From Clostridia bacterium (GTDB taxonomy: Bacteria > Bacillota > Clostridia > Christensenellales > CALWSW01), in NCBI GenBank assembly GCA_019421925.1, contig JAHZEH010000005.1, positions 17,021 through 26,660 on the forward strand: 9,640 nucleotides of DNA. Direction: 5' to 3'. The notes below the pieces were generated by a model, which was not told where the DNA came from, did no database searches, and worked only from the letters and a program-made list of their open reading frames with translations. Positions 1-6,304 of this stretch are shown one piece after another. The position numbers and the translations under genes are program-made. Position 1 is the stretch's first letter; each line of letters begins with the position of its first letter.

Positions 1-213
1 AAGGAAAGGAGGGCCGGGCCCGGCGCTGCCAGGACCTGACCCCCCTGTCCGCTCCGGGCGGCCAAGCCCCCCGGCTTTTGTCAGTGCCGCCGGCGCTCCG
101 GCATACGGAATCTGCGGCAAACATGATCTTTCAGATTCCGACTGCGGAATTGCGGCCCCCTCAGCAGTCCTTGGGGGGACCATCCCCAGGTTTTCCATCT
201 GCCGCAGGGCCAT
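1..213 (-). CDS. possible partial ORF of unknown identity, running off the window
   Basis: Reading leftward from an ATG at 213, all 71 codons to the window edge are open. The ATG lies 12 bases after the stop of the DUF5131 gene. A GGGGGAG purine run that starts right after that stop sits about 6 bases before it, so it could be the next gene of the same operon. The peptide begins MALRQMENLGMVPP and becomes rich in Gly, Pro and Ala toward the edge; I recognise no family. The opposite strand is also open from base 2 to 228, so an open frame here is weak evidence in GC-rich DNA. The stretch also holds an inverted repeat (106-140). It may instead be non-coding. Confidence 0.25.
   Translation of the reverse strand, partial: MALRQMENLGMVPPRTAEGAAIPQSESERSCLPQIPYAGAPAALTKAGGLGRPERTGGSGPGSAGPGPPFL
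106..140. repeat. 9-bp inverted repeat with 17-base loop
   Basis: CGGAATCTG at 106-114 is the exact reverse complement of CAGATTCCG at 132-140. Related pieces lie nearby: a second CTGCGGAAT at 142-150 and CTGCCGCAG at 199-207, which reads as the complement of CTGCGGCA at 112-119. There is no T-run on either side, so a standard terminator is not supported. It could be a protein-binding site, an RNA hairpin downstream of the DUF5131 gene, or a remnant of a mobile-element end. No function can be assigned. Confidence 0.4.
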
Positions 214-225
214 GTCCGGCTCCCC

Positions 226-951
226 CTAGAATTCCCGGTAATCCCGTCCCACGTTGACGCCCGCCTTCAGGGCCTGGCTGTGCTGGTGCCGGCGGGCCAC
301 ATGGTACAGCGCGCCGTCCCTGACAAAACGGTATCCCGTCTGTTTAAAATAGAAATCCACTCCCCGCTCTATGCACTGGGCCCGCAGGCTCAATATCCAG
401 TCGTACTGGCAGATGCGGGCCTGCGGTCCGGACTCGCCCCCTGCCACCACCCTCTCGATCCAGGGACCCAGAAAGGGCCGCAGGTTGACGGGGCCCAGCA
501 GCGGTTCGCAGATGATGGCCTTGTGCCGGATGGGGGCGTTTTCATAGATGGGCAGCCGGTAATTGGCCCGGTCCTGGTTCTCGGCAGTGCAGCAGATCAT
601 GACGTTCTCATAGCCCTCCCCCCAATCCCGGGGCAGGCACTCATAGAAGCGGTCAATGCGCTTGGTTATCATTATGAAGTTGAGGTCTCCCCTCCGGCGC
701 ATCATCTCCCAGGCCTGGGGCCGCCACCCGTCCGCATCCTCCACAAAGAAGTCGGAGGTAAAGCAGGTATACACCGTCTCCCCGGCGGGGAGCTTGTAGG
801 AACCGTCCCGCTTCTTGCGCAGGGGCAGGTCAAAATCTCCGGTTTTCGCCACGACCGTGCTGTCCCTCCCGTGGCGTGCATCAGTCCGGTAAACATAACA
901 GTTGCGGCAGCCCTCGCTCAGCTTATGGCAGCCGTGCCACAGGTTCCACAT
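226..951 (-). CDS. DUF5131 family (phage Gp37/Gp68-like) three-cysteine protein
   Basis: I chose the ATG at 951, giving 241 residues, because the conserved domain begins at once with MWNLWHGC. An upstream in-frame start at 1029 would put the predicted promoter inside the gene. A purine-rich GAGGAAGAGGGG lies about 13 bases upstream. Near the N-terminus Cys8, Cys15 and Cys18 form a C-x6-C-x2-C motif, typical of the family and suggestive of metal or iron-sulfur binding. Other family hallmarks are YTCFTSDFF (61-69), the ITKR segment (95-98), GGESGPQAR (171-179) and a C-terminal FYFKQTG (200-206). The family occurs in phages, islands and bacterial chromosomes. No enzymatic activity is firmly established that I know of, and a radical-SAM-like role is only a hypothesis. 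A three-Cys-motif partner gene (TcmP) often accompanies the family. None is seen in the window, though the downstream side is cut off after about 225 bases. The gene has its own good promoter at 988-1015. Confidence 0.85.
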   Translation of the reverse strand: MWNLWHGCHKLSEGCRNCYVYRTDARHGRDSTVVAKTGDFDLPLRKKRDGSYKLPAGETVYTCFTSDFFVEDADGWRPQAWEMMRRRGDLNFIMITKRIDRFYECLPRDWGEGYENVMICCTAENQDRANYRLPIYENAPIRHKAIICEPLLGPVNLRPFLGPWIERVVAGGESGPQARICQYDWILSLRAQCIERGVDFYFKQTGYRFVRDGALYHVARRHQHSQALKAGVNVGRDYREF

Positions 952-987
952 AGCCACCGGAATTCCCCTCTTCCTCTTTTTTCTATC

Positions 988-1015
988 ATTATACAGAATT
1001 GGCCGGAGAAAACAA
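988..1015 (-). promoter_or_regulatory. sigma-A-type promoter for the DUF5131 gene
   Basis: On the minus strand, a perfect TATAAT -10 box (988-993) follows a TTGTTT -35 box (1010-1015) with a 16-base spacer. The surrounding DNA is much more AT-rich than the flanking genes. It lies about 37 bases upstream of the chosen ATG. The -35 box matches consensus only at TTG. The same interval must hold the promoter of the divergent aminotransferase. A weak plus-strand pair, TTGGCC (999-1004) and TATTCC (1021-1026) with a 16-base spacer, is one candidate for it but is not convincing. Confidence 0.6.
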
Positions 1016-1055
1016 ACAAATATTCCCAAAACATGTATTCTTGCTTGGAGGCCCT

Positions 1056-2195
1056 ATGCTGTCCTTTATCCCATTGAACAAGCCCTCTGTCACTGCCCTG
1101 GAGCTGGCCGCCCTGGCGAGGGCGTCTCTCGGGGAGGTTTCCCCCCATCTGCACGAGGGTTGGGTGCGCGCCTTCTTCCGCAGCACCTTCGGCCTGCCCG
1201 GCCTTCTGCTGACCACCTCCTGCACCCATGCCCTGGAGCTGGCCGCCCTGCTACTCGGTCTCGGGCCGGGGGACGAGGTGCTCCTTCCCTCCTTTACCTT
1301 TCCCTCCACAGCCAACGCCTTTGTTCTTCGGGGGGCGCGGCCCGTTTTCTGCGAAATTCAGGCGGACACTCTGAACCTAGACCCCGCCGACGCGGCCAAA
1401 CGCCTCACCCCCCGCACCCGGGCCATCGCGCCCGTCCACTACGGGGGCGTACCCTGCGACATGGATGGGATAGCCGCCCTGGCCCGGGATCGCTCCCTCG
1501 CCGTTGTGGAGGACGCGGCCCAGGCTGTCGGCAGCTTCTACCGGGGGCAGAGCGCCGGAACCCTCTCAGACGCAGGCTGCTTCTCCTTCCATGAGACCAA
1601 GAATATCGTCATGGGGGAGGGGGGCGGCCTGTGCGTCAGGGATCCCGCCCTGCGCCGCCGGGCGGAGGTTTTGCGGGAAAAGGGCACCGACCGCGCCGCC
1701 TTCCTGCGGGGGGAGCGGGACAGATACACGTGGCAGGACGCAGGTTCCTCCTATGTCCCGGCCAAGCCCCTGACCGCCCTGCTTTGCGCCCAGCTCTCCC
1801 GCCTGACTGAAATCCAGTCCCGGCGCATGAGGATTTGGCAGTTCTATCACGAGAGCTTCCGGGCGCTGGAAGCGGGAGAGCGCCTGCGCCGCCCCATCAT
1901 CCCGCCCTATGCCGTCCACAACGCCCACATCTACTATATCCTTTTGCCCACAGAGGAGAAGCGAGACCGCTGCCTGGCCTTCCTGCGGGAGAGGGGCGTC
2001 GGGGCGGCCAGCCACTTTGAACCCCTCCACGCCTCTCCCTTCGGCCGGCAGTTCACGGACGGGGGACGCGATCCCCTGCCCCAAACCACCAATCTGGCCG
2101 CCCGCCTGCTGCGCCTGCCCCTCTGGCCGGACATGGGCGAGGAGGATATCCGCCGGGTGGCGGAGGGTGTGAGGGACTTCGCCGCGCGGCTCTGA
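1056..2195 (+). CDS. wecE: dTDP-4-amino-4,6-dideoxygalactose transaminase (WecE/RffA type, DegT/DnrJ/EryC1 family)
   Basis: This is a PLP-dependent sugar aminotransferase. By family, it converts dTDP-4-keto-6-deoxy-D-glucose to dTDP-4-amino-4,6-dideoxy-D-galactose (Fuc4N), with glutamate as amino donor, in the cytoplasm. The start at 1056 gives 379 residues and is set by GGAGG at 1047-1051, 4 bases upstream. It also matches the E. coli WecE N-terminus as I recall it. Segments close to WecE include SCTHALE (55-61), GDEVLLPSFTF (72-82), STANAFVLRGA (84-94), PVHYGGVPC (126-134), VEDAAQ (151-156), CFSFHETKN (175-183, Lys182 the expected PLP Schiff-base lysine), LREKGTDR and a YTW segment followed by GSSY. 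The usual partners (rmlA, rmlB, a Fuc4N transferase) are absent, so the substrate must come from elsewhere in the genome. Specificity for the galacto 4-amino product rests on family resemblance. Another nucleotide-sugar aminotransferase is possible but less likely. Confidence 0.88.
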   Translation: MLSFIPLNKPSVTALELAALARASLGEVSPHLHEGWVRAFFRSTFGLPGLLLTTSCTHALELAALLLGLGPGDEVLLPSFTFPSTANAFVLRGARPVFCEIQADTLNLDPADAAKRLTPRTRAIAPVHYGGVPCDMDGIAALARDRSLAVVEDAAQAVGSFYRGQSAGTLSDAGCFSFHETKNIVMGEGGGLCVRDPALRRRAEVLREKGTDRAAFLRGERDRYTWQDAGSSYVPAKPLTALLCAQLSRLTEIQSRRMRIWQFYHESFRALEAGERLRRPIIPPYAVHNAHIYYILLPTEEKRDRCLAFLRERGVGAASHFEPLHASPFGRQFTDGGRDPLPQTTNLAARLLRLPLWPDMGEEDIRRVAEGVRDFAARL

Positions 2196-2325
2196 GAGGC
2201 CCCGGCCGCCCAGCGCCCCTATCCCTTCCTGTGCAAATACGCATTTCAAGGAATAAGGCCCGGCTCCTCTGCCGGAATCCCAGTACACAAAAAGGGCCTT
2301 TGCCCCGTGAAAGGAGGCCTTCCCC

Positions 2326-2715
2326 ATGACGCCCCAGCAGCAACTGGACGCCGCCCTCCTCTTCAGCCAGGACAGGGAAATCTTCCCCCTGGCGCTGCAC
2401 ACCCTCGCCCTGTTGGAGGAGCGCTATGCCAATCCGCCCGTCACCGTGCAAAAGACTCAGATCAAGATCGGCCCGGGCGGCGGCTTCTGCTGGATCTGGC
2501 CCCCGCGACGGCGGATCAAAGGGGGCCCGGATCACTGCTTCTATCTGTCCTTCGGGCTGCGCCGTCCCCTGGAACATCCCCGCGTCGCAGCGAGCGCCCA
2601 CCCCACCAGGACCCGCTGGACAATCCACACCCTTGTGGAAAATGCCGGGGATCTGGACAGCCTCCTCCTCTCCTGGCTGGACGAGGCTCACCAGACCTGC
2701 CACGCTCCAAAATAG
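2326..2715 (+). CDS. small DUF5655 domain protein
   Basis: A 129-residue soluble protein whose start is fixed by AAGGAGG at 2311-2317, 8 bases before the ATG. The pattern fits the DUF5655 domain as I recall it: an N-terminal helical part with LEERYA (30-35), a QIKIGPGGGFCWIWPPRR strand-turn region (45-62), a FYLSF strand (72-76), a TRWTIHTLV segment (96-104) and a final helix with LLSWLDEAH (114-122). The molecular function of this domain is unknown to me. No signal peptide or membrane segment is seen. It lies 130 bases after the aminotransferase, too far for certain co-transcription. The gap holds only a short CCGGC/GCCGG hairpin (2260-2275) without a T-run. The stop codon lies within the left arm of the following terminator. 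Confidence 0.7.
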   Translation: MTPQQQLDAALLFSQDREIFPLALHTLALLEERYANPPVTVQKTQIKIGPGGGFCWIWPPRRRIKGGPDHCFYLSFGLRRPLEHPRVAASAHPTRTRWTIHTLVENAGDLDSLLLSWLDEAHQTCHAPK

Positions 2716-2760
2716 CAAAAAGGACGGCTCCCGCCTCACGGGAAGCGCCGCCCTTTTGCT
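2714..2760. terminator. bidirectional rho-independent terminator
   Basis: The arms 2714-2728 (AGCAAAAAGGACGGC) and 2747-2760 (GCCGCCCTTTTGCT) pair almost fully. An inner stem TCCCG (2729-2733) pairs with CGGGA (2739-2743). On the minus strand the stem ends in CTTTTTGCTATTTT, a good T-tract, so it should terminate the rhodanese lipoprotein operon whose last stop is at 2770. On the plus strand the T-run lies inside the arm (CCCTTTTGCT), giving a weaker terminator for the DUF5655 gene. Confidence 0.8.
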
Positions 2761-2769
2761 GGGAGACTG

Positions 2770-3744
2770 CTATTTCACCAGGGGATACCCCTCCTGCACC
2801 CAGCTCCCCGGTTCACTGGTGGAGGGGTCCTCGCTGCCCACCCCGAAGAAGAGGGTGAACGCCTCGTAGCCCATAAGCCGGGCCAGAGGCACGCAGTGGG
2901 CGGAGTACTGGCCGGAGTCGCTGATAAAGACCAGCGTTTTGTCCCTGGAATAGGAGAGGATGGTCTCCTGCAGGCCGCTCTCAAAGGGAGCGTTGACCGA
3001 GCCTTCGATATGCCCCGCCTCATACTGCTCGGCAGCGCGCAGGTCGATGAGGACATAGTCCTCGTTGCCCAGCAGCTCCACGAGCTGGGCATTGACCATA
3101 TAGAATCCGCTCATCACGCCCTGGACAGACTGCATCTCGTCCACCAGCACGTGGAGCAGGGCCTCCTTGATCTCCGGGTCGATGGGGTGCTCCTCCTCCA
3201 GTGGGAGAGCCTCTTCGGTGGTCAGAAACTCCCCGCTGCCCGGCAGTTTCTCAAAGCCCCCCTGGCCCACCATGCCCCCCACCAGATAGCGGGAATTCTT
3301 GCCCGCAATGGTAAGCATGGCCGTGGCCATGCTGTCGTTTCCCCCGCCGATGCAGATGGTCACGATGCACTTGTCATCCGGCATCCTGTCCAGATACAGG
3401 GGGAGCTGGTCGTCGTAGCTGATATTGACCGCGCCCTTGATATGCCCAGCCTCATACAGCTCGGGGGTGCGGGTGTCGACGATATAGAGGCCGTCCGTGT
3501 CCCCGGCTTGGAGCTTCTGGAGCAGCTCCTCCGCGGTGATGCCATGTTTGTCCTCCGGGAGGTTGGCCAGGTAGTCATAGGCCCCCTGGTATCCCTTGCC
3601 CACCGCCTCCTCGGGCTCCGCCGCCGGAGCGGCCCGGGTCTGTTCCGGCGCGGCCGTGGCGTCCGCCGGATTCCGGGCCGGGATTGCGCATCCCGCCGCC
3701 AGCGCCGCCGCCAGGACGAACAGCAAATATATGTGTTTTTTCAT
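2770..3744 (-). CDS. lipoprotein with two degenerate rhodanese domains
   Basis: A 324-residue exported lipoprotein. MKKH, a hydrophobic stretch and a lipobox ending at Cys19 (AAGC) are followed by an Ala/Pro/Glu linker. The start is fixed by AAGGAGG, 8 bases upstream. Rhodanese domain 1 (about 68-170) has VDTR (89-92), EAGHIKGAVN (98-107) and a loop C131-IGGGNDS. The cysteine is kept, but the loop is one residue longer than the usual C-x4-R and the arginine is replaced (N136/D137). Domain 2 (about 215-322) has IDLR (233-236), EAGHIEGSVN (242-251) and a loop S275-DSGQYS, where Ser replaces the catalytic Cys and Tyr the Arg. It may bind or sense a sulfur or oxyanion ligand rather than catalyse transfer, but this is inference. 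It is the second gene of a two-gene operon, 20 bases after the other rhodanese lipoprotein, and ends at a strong terminator. Confidence 0.85.
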   Translation of the reverse strand: MKKHIYLLFVLAAALAAGCAIPARNPADATAAPEQTRAAPAAEPEEAVGKGYQGAYDYLANLPEDKHGITAEELLQKLQAGDTDGLYIVDTRTPELYEAGHIKGAVNISYDDQLPLYLDRMPDDKCIVTICIGGGNDSMATAMLTIAGKNSRYLVGGMVGQGGFEKLPGSGEFLTTEEALPLEEEHPIDPEIKEALLHVLVDEMQSVQGVMSGFYMVNAQLVELLGNEDYVLIDLRAAEQYEAGHIEGSVNAPFESGLQETILSYSRDKTLVFISDSGQYSAHCVPLARLMGYEAFTLFFGVGSEDPSTSEPGSWVQEGYPLVK

Positions 3745-3764
3745 CTCTTATACCTCCTTCTCCG

Positions 3765-4700
3765 CTAGGAGAGGTCCTTACGGTTGGCCAGCACCTTGTC
3801 CGACGGGTTGTCCACCGGGTTAAAAATGTTGGGATACCACTCCAGCCACCCCCCGTCGTACACCCGGATGTTTTCATAGCCCGCGTCGTACAGCCGGGCG
3901 AACATCATCCCCGCCTCCAGGGAGGTCAGGCTGTAGATGGTCACCTGGTTTTCAGGGGAGAGGACTTCCGAAAAGTCCCCGTCGAAATTTACATGCACCG
4001 AGCCGGGGATGACGCCGTCCTTGACCTGCTCGTCGGTGCGCACATCCAGCAGTATATGGTTCCCGTCCGGCTCGTTGCACATCTCCAGCACGTCGTCCCG
4101 GCGGGCCAGATACCGGCCCTGCTTCTCCCCAGTTTTGAACTCCCTGGCCTCCGGGGCCGGGACCTCCGTGGTCATCTCCACGCCCGCCTCCACGATGGCC
4201 GGAAGCCCCCCCTCGACAATCTTGACATTCTGGGCGCTGTCGAACACCGTCAGGGACCAGAACAGCCGCCCGGCAAAAAAGCCGTTGGAGTCATAAACAA
4301 GAACCAGAGTATCGTTGCCGATCCCCCGCTCACCCAGCGCCGCCTCGAGCTGTCCAGAGGAGGTGAGCATATCGGCCACCGGGGCGTTGACCACGATGTC
4401 GTTCTTTTGCAGGTTGACCGCGCCGGGGGCGTGGCCCTGGGCGTAGTTCGCTGCGCTCTGCATATCCACCGCCACAACCCCCTCCTGTCCCAGGAGGGCG
4501 GCGAACTCCTGGGCCGTGACAAACACCCGCCCCGCATACTGTCCGGCCAGTCCGGCCGGCGAAGCGGGGGAGGCGTCCATCCCGGGCGTCACAGCCGGCG
4601 CGGGCGAAACGGCGGCCTCCGGCGTGGCTGCGGGCGCGCCTCCGCAGCCCATCAGCAGGCAGGCGCACAGAACCAGGCACACAATGCGTTTTTTCTTCAT
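3765..4700 (-). CDS. lipoprotein with SseA-like tandem rhodanese domains lacking catalytic Cys
   Basis: A 311-residue lipoprotein. MKKKR, a hydrophobic segment and a lipobox LLMGC (lipidated Cys19) are followed by an Ala/Pro/Ser-rich spacer to about residue 58. The ATG at 4700 is chosen over an upstream in-frame start because the signal peptide begins there and GGAGGAGG lies 6 bases upstream. Domain 1 (about 59-175) has GHAPGAVNL (89-97) and VYDSNGFFAGRLFW (135-148). This resembles the non-catalytic first domain of thiosulfate/3-mercaptopyruvate sulfurtransferases, with Asp137 at the Cys position. Domain 2 (about 197-290) has LLDVR (217-221), PGSVHV (232-237) and VYDGGWLEWY (280-289), the usual C-terminal signature. 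The active loop reads YSLTSLEAG: Ser257 stands where catalytic Cys is expected, and Glu replaces the Arg. The remaining mature cysteine, Cys208, is outside the loop. Sulfurtransferase activity is therefore unlikely. It is the first gene of the operon with the lipoprotein that follows. Confidence 0.87.
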   Translation of the reverse strand: MKKKRIVCLVLCACLLMGCGGAPAATPEAAVSPAPAVTPGMDASPASPAGLAGQYAGRVFVTAQEFAALLGQEGVVAVDMQSAANYAQGHAPGAVNLQKNDIVVNAPVADMLTSSGQLEAALGERGIGNDTLVLVYDSNGFFAGRLFWSLTVFDSAQNVKIVEGGLPAIVEAGVEMTTEVPAPEAREFKTGEKQGRYLARRDDVLEMCNEPDGNHILLDVRTDEQVKDGVIPGSVHVNFDGDFSEVLSPENQVTIYSLTSLEAGMMFARLYDAGYENIRVYDGGWLEWYPNIFNPVDNPSDKVLANRKDLS

Positions 4701-4733
4701 TTCAATCCTCCTCCGGTATAGATAGGGGGTGCA

Positions 4734-4749
4734 CACCGATGAACCGGTG
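4734..4749. repeat. short inverted repeat over the glycosyltransferase start codon
   Basis: CACCG (4734-4738) and CGGTG (4745-4749) flank ATGAAC, so the start codon of the glycosyltransferase gene lies in the loop of a possible 5-bp hairpin. The same DNA lies in the 38-base divergent gap region upstream of the rhodanese operon. It could be an operator half-site pair or an RNA structure, but such short repeats are common in GC-rich DNA. Confidence 0.25.
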
Positions 4750-6304
4750 CTATTCAAAAAGGGAAAGGCTGGCGCTTTTGGCGCTCCTCGCCCTCTTTTT
4801 TCTCTTTGGAATCCTGACCCTCACCCGCTATCCATTCGTCCATTCGGATGAGAGCTGGCTGGCGGGCCTTACCCGCGCCATGATGGAGGAGGGCTCCCCT
4901 GCGGTGACCGAACCCTTCTTCGACCTCAAGCCCCGCTGGCCCCACGGCATCAAAATCCTTTTCCATCTGCTCCAGACGCCCATTCTCGCCTGTTTTGGTT
5001 AGTCCGTTTTCTCCGTCCGGCTGCTCTCGCTGTTGGCAGGCTGCGCCGCCCTCGCCCTGTTCTACGCCTGCGCCCGCCGTCTGTCGGGAGGACGGCCCGC
5101 CGTCTCCCTGGCCAGTACAGCCGTGCTGGCCTGTGACGGACAGTTCCAGATGGCGTCCCGCTTTGCCCGGCAGGAGATTTTGCTCTGCTGCGTCATGCTG
5201 GGCTGCCTGCTGCTGTTCCTGAGGGAGGAGGGGGCTTTGCGGACCCGGACGGCCCGCCGCCTGGCCCTGCTCACCGGTCTCTCCATCGGGCTCCACCCCA
5301 ACAGCTTCCTGGTGGCCGCCCTGTGCGGCGGGTGCTTCGCGCTGTTTTTTCTGCTCAGGCGGGCCAATCTCCGGCAGCTGGGCCTCTACATTGGCCTGAC
5401 CGCCTGCTTCGCCGCCCTGTTCATAGGCCTGAGCCTTCTCATGGACGGGGAGTTCCCCGCCCACTATCTGGCCTACGGCGAGAGCGAATTCTCCCTGGTC
5501 TCCGCCACGCTGGGGGACAGGCTGAAGGAGCTCCCCCTTTACTTTGAAAAACTCTGGCACAGGGTGTCGGGCACCTACTATATCCCCGAGCTGCGGCCCG
5601 ACCTGCTGTTCCTTCCCCTCCTGCTGGGCCTCTCCCTGCTGCTGGGGCTCCGCCGGAAGGCGGGAGACCGGCTGATCCTTCTTGCCCCCGCCGCCGCCCT
5701 GGGGCTGCTCCTGGGGACGGTGCTCATCGGCCGGTACAGCCAGCCCGCCTTTGTGTTCTTTGTGCCCGTCTGCCTGCTCGCCCTGCCTGCCCTCTGCCCC
5801 AGCGGCAGGAGGGGGGCGGCGGCGGCCCTGACGCTGGCCCTGGGGACAAGCGCCCTGGGCGGGGCGGTCAGCGCGATTCCCTGGCTGACCCATGAGAATA
5901 CCTACGGGAGATATCTCGAAAACATCTCCCAATATGTGGCGCCGGACGACAGGGTCCTGGGCAATCTCAACAGTGAATTTTACTTTGACTGCGGATGCCT
6001 CAGGGACTACCGCAACCTCTCCTATTTGAAAGAGGCGGGGCTCCCGGTGTCCGAGTACCTGCAACAGAATGGGATCGAATACGTCCTGTTTTATGAGGAG
6101 CTGGACGCCTACTACGCCGTGCGCCCCAAGTGGAACGGCCTTTACGGCAACCTGCGCTGGCTGCCCGAGCTCAAAACCTTCCTCGCTGAACACTGCCAAC
6201 TCGTCGGGCGGTTTGAGGACGACACCTACGCCGTCCGCCTGCGGGACTTCATGGACGCCGGCCGGGGATTCGGCGTCTCAGTCTGGCGTCTGCCCAACTG
6301 GTAG
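4739..6304 (+). pseudogene. GT39/ArnT-like polytopic membrane glycosyltransferase, interrupted by an in-frame TAG
   Basis: From the ATG at 4739 the frame is open for 87 codons, meets TAG at 5000-5002, then continues in the same frame to TAG at 6302-6304. That is about 520 residues in all, a usual size for the family. The first helix (about 11-28) is followed by a loop with HSDESW (Asp37, Glu38), the position of the acidic catalytic residue in GT39/PMT-like enzymes. After the stop come further hydrophobic helices, for example around 5024-5075, 5170-5220, 5329-5365, 5386-5440 and 5602-5650, and a soluble C-terminal part with AYYAVRPKW. Such enzymes move a sugar from a polyprenyl-phosphate donor onto a glycan or protein at the outer membrane face. 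The stop replaces one residue in a segment reading ILACFG-stop-SVFSVRLLSLLAG; a CAG-to-TAG change is one simple origin. No ribosome binding site supports restart after it. The start has only a weak GGGGG run, 9 bases upstream. The acceptor is unknown. Confidence 0.75.

Noticed and set aside
280..1077. Long plus-strand open frame (265 codons) opposite the DUF5131 gene
   Set aside because: It is antisense to a gene with clear family motifs, shows no recognisable domain, and its composition is that of a GC-rich shadow frame.
2260..2275. CCGGC/GCCGG hairpin after the aminotransferase as a terminator
   Set aside because: The stem is only 5 bp and no T-run follows it, so it is not a convincing terminator.
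1566..2402. 278-codon minus-strand open frame opposite the aminotransferase
   Set aside because: It is a shadow frame. It spans the end of the gene and the following gap, and has no ribosome binding site or domain.
2896..4721. Long plus-strand open frames opposite the two rhodanese lipoprotein genes
   Set aside because: Both are antisense to genes with signal peptides, ribosome binding sites and domain signatures. They show no family features.
5000..5002. Pyrrolysine or general amber recoding at the internal TAG
   Set aside because: TAG ends at least five genes in this window, the protein family has no catalytic need for pyrrolysine there, and no recoding element was recognised.
4754..6199. 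481-codon minus-strand open frame opposite the glycosyltransferase gene
   Set aside because: The peptide is dominated by Gln, Gly, Glu and Pro as expected from reverse-complemented hydrophobic codons, has no domain, and overlaps a well-supported membrane protein.
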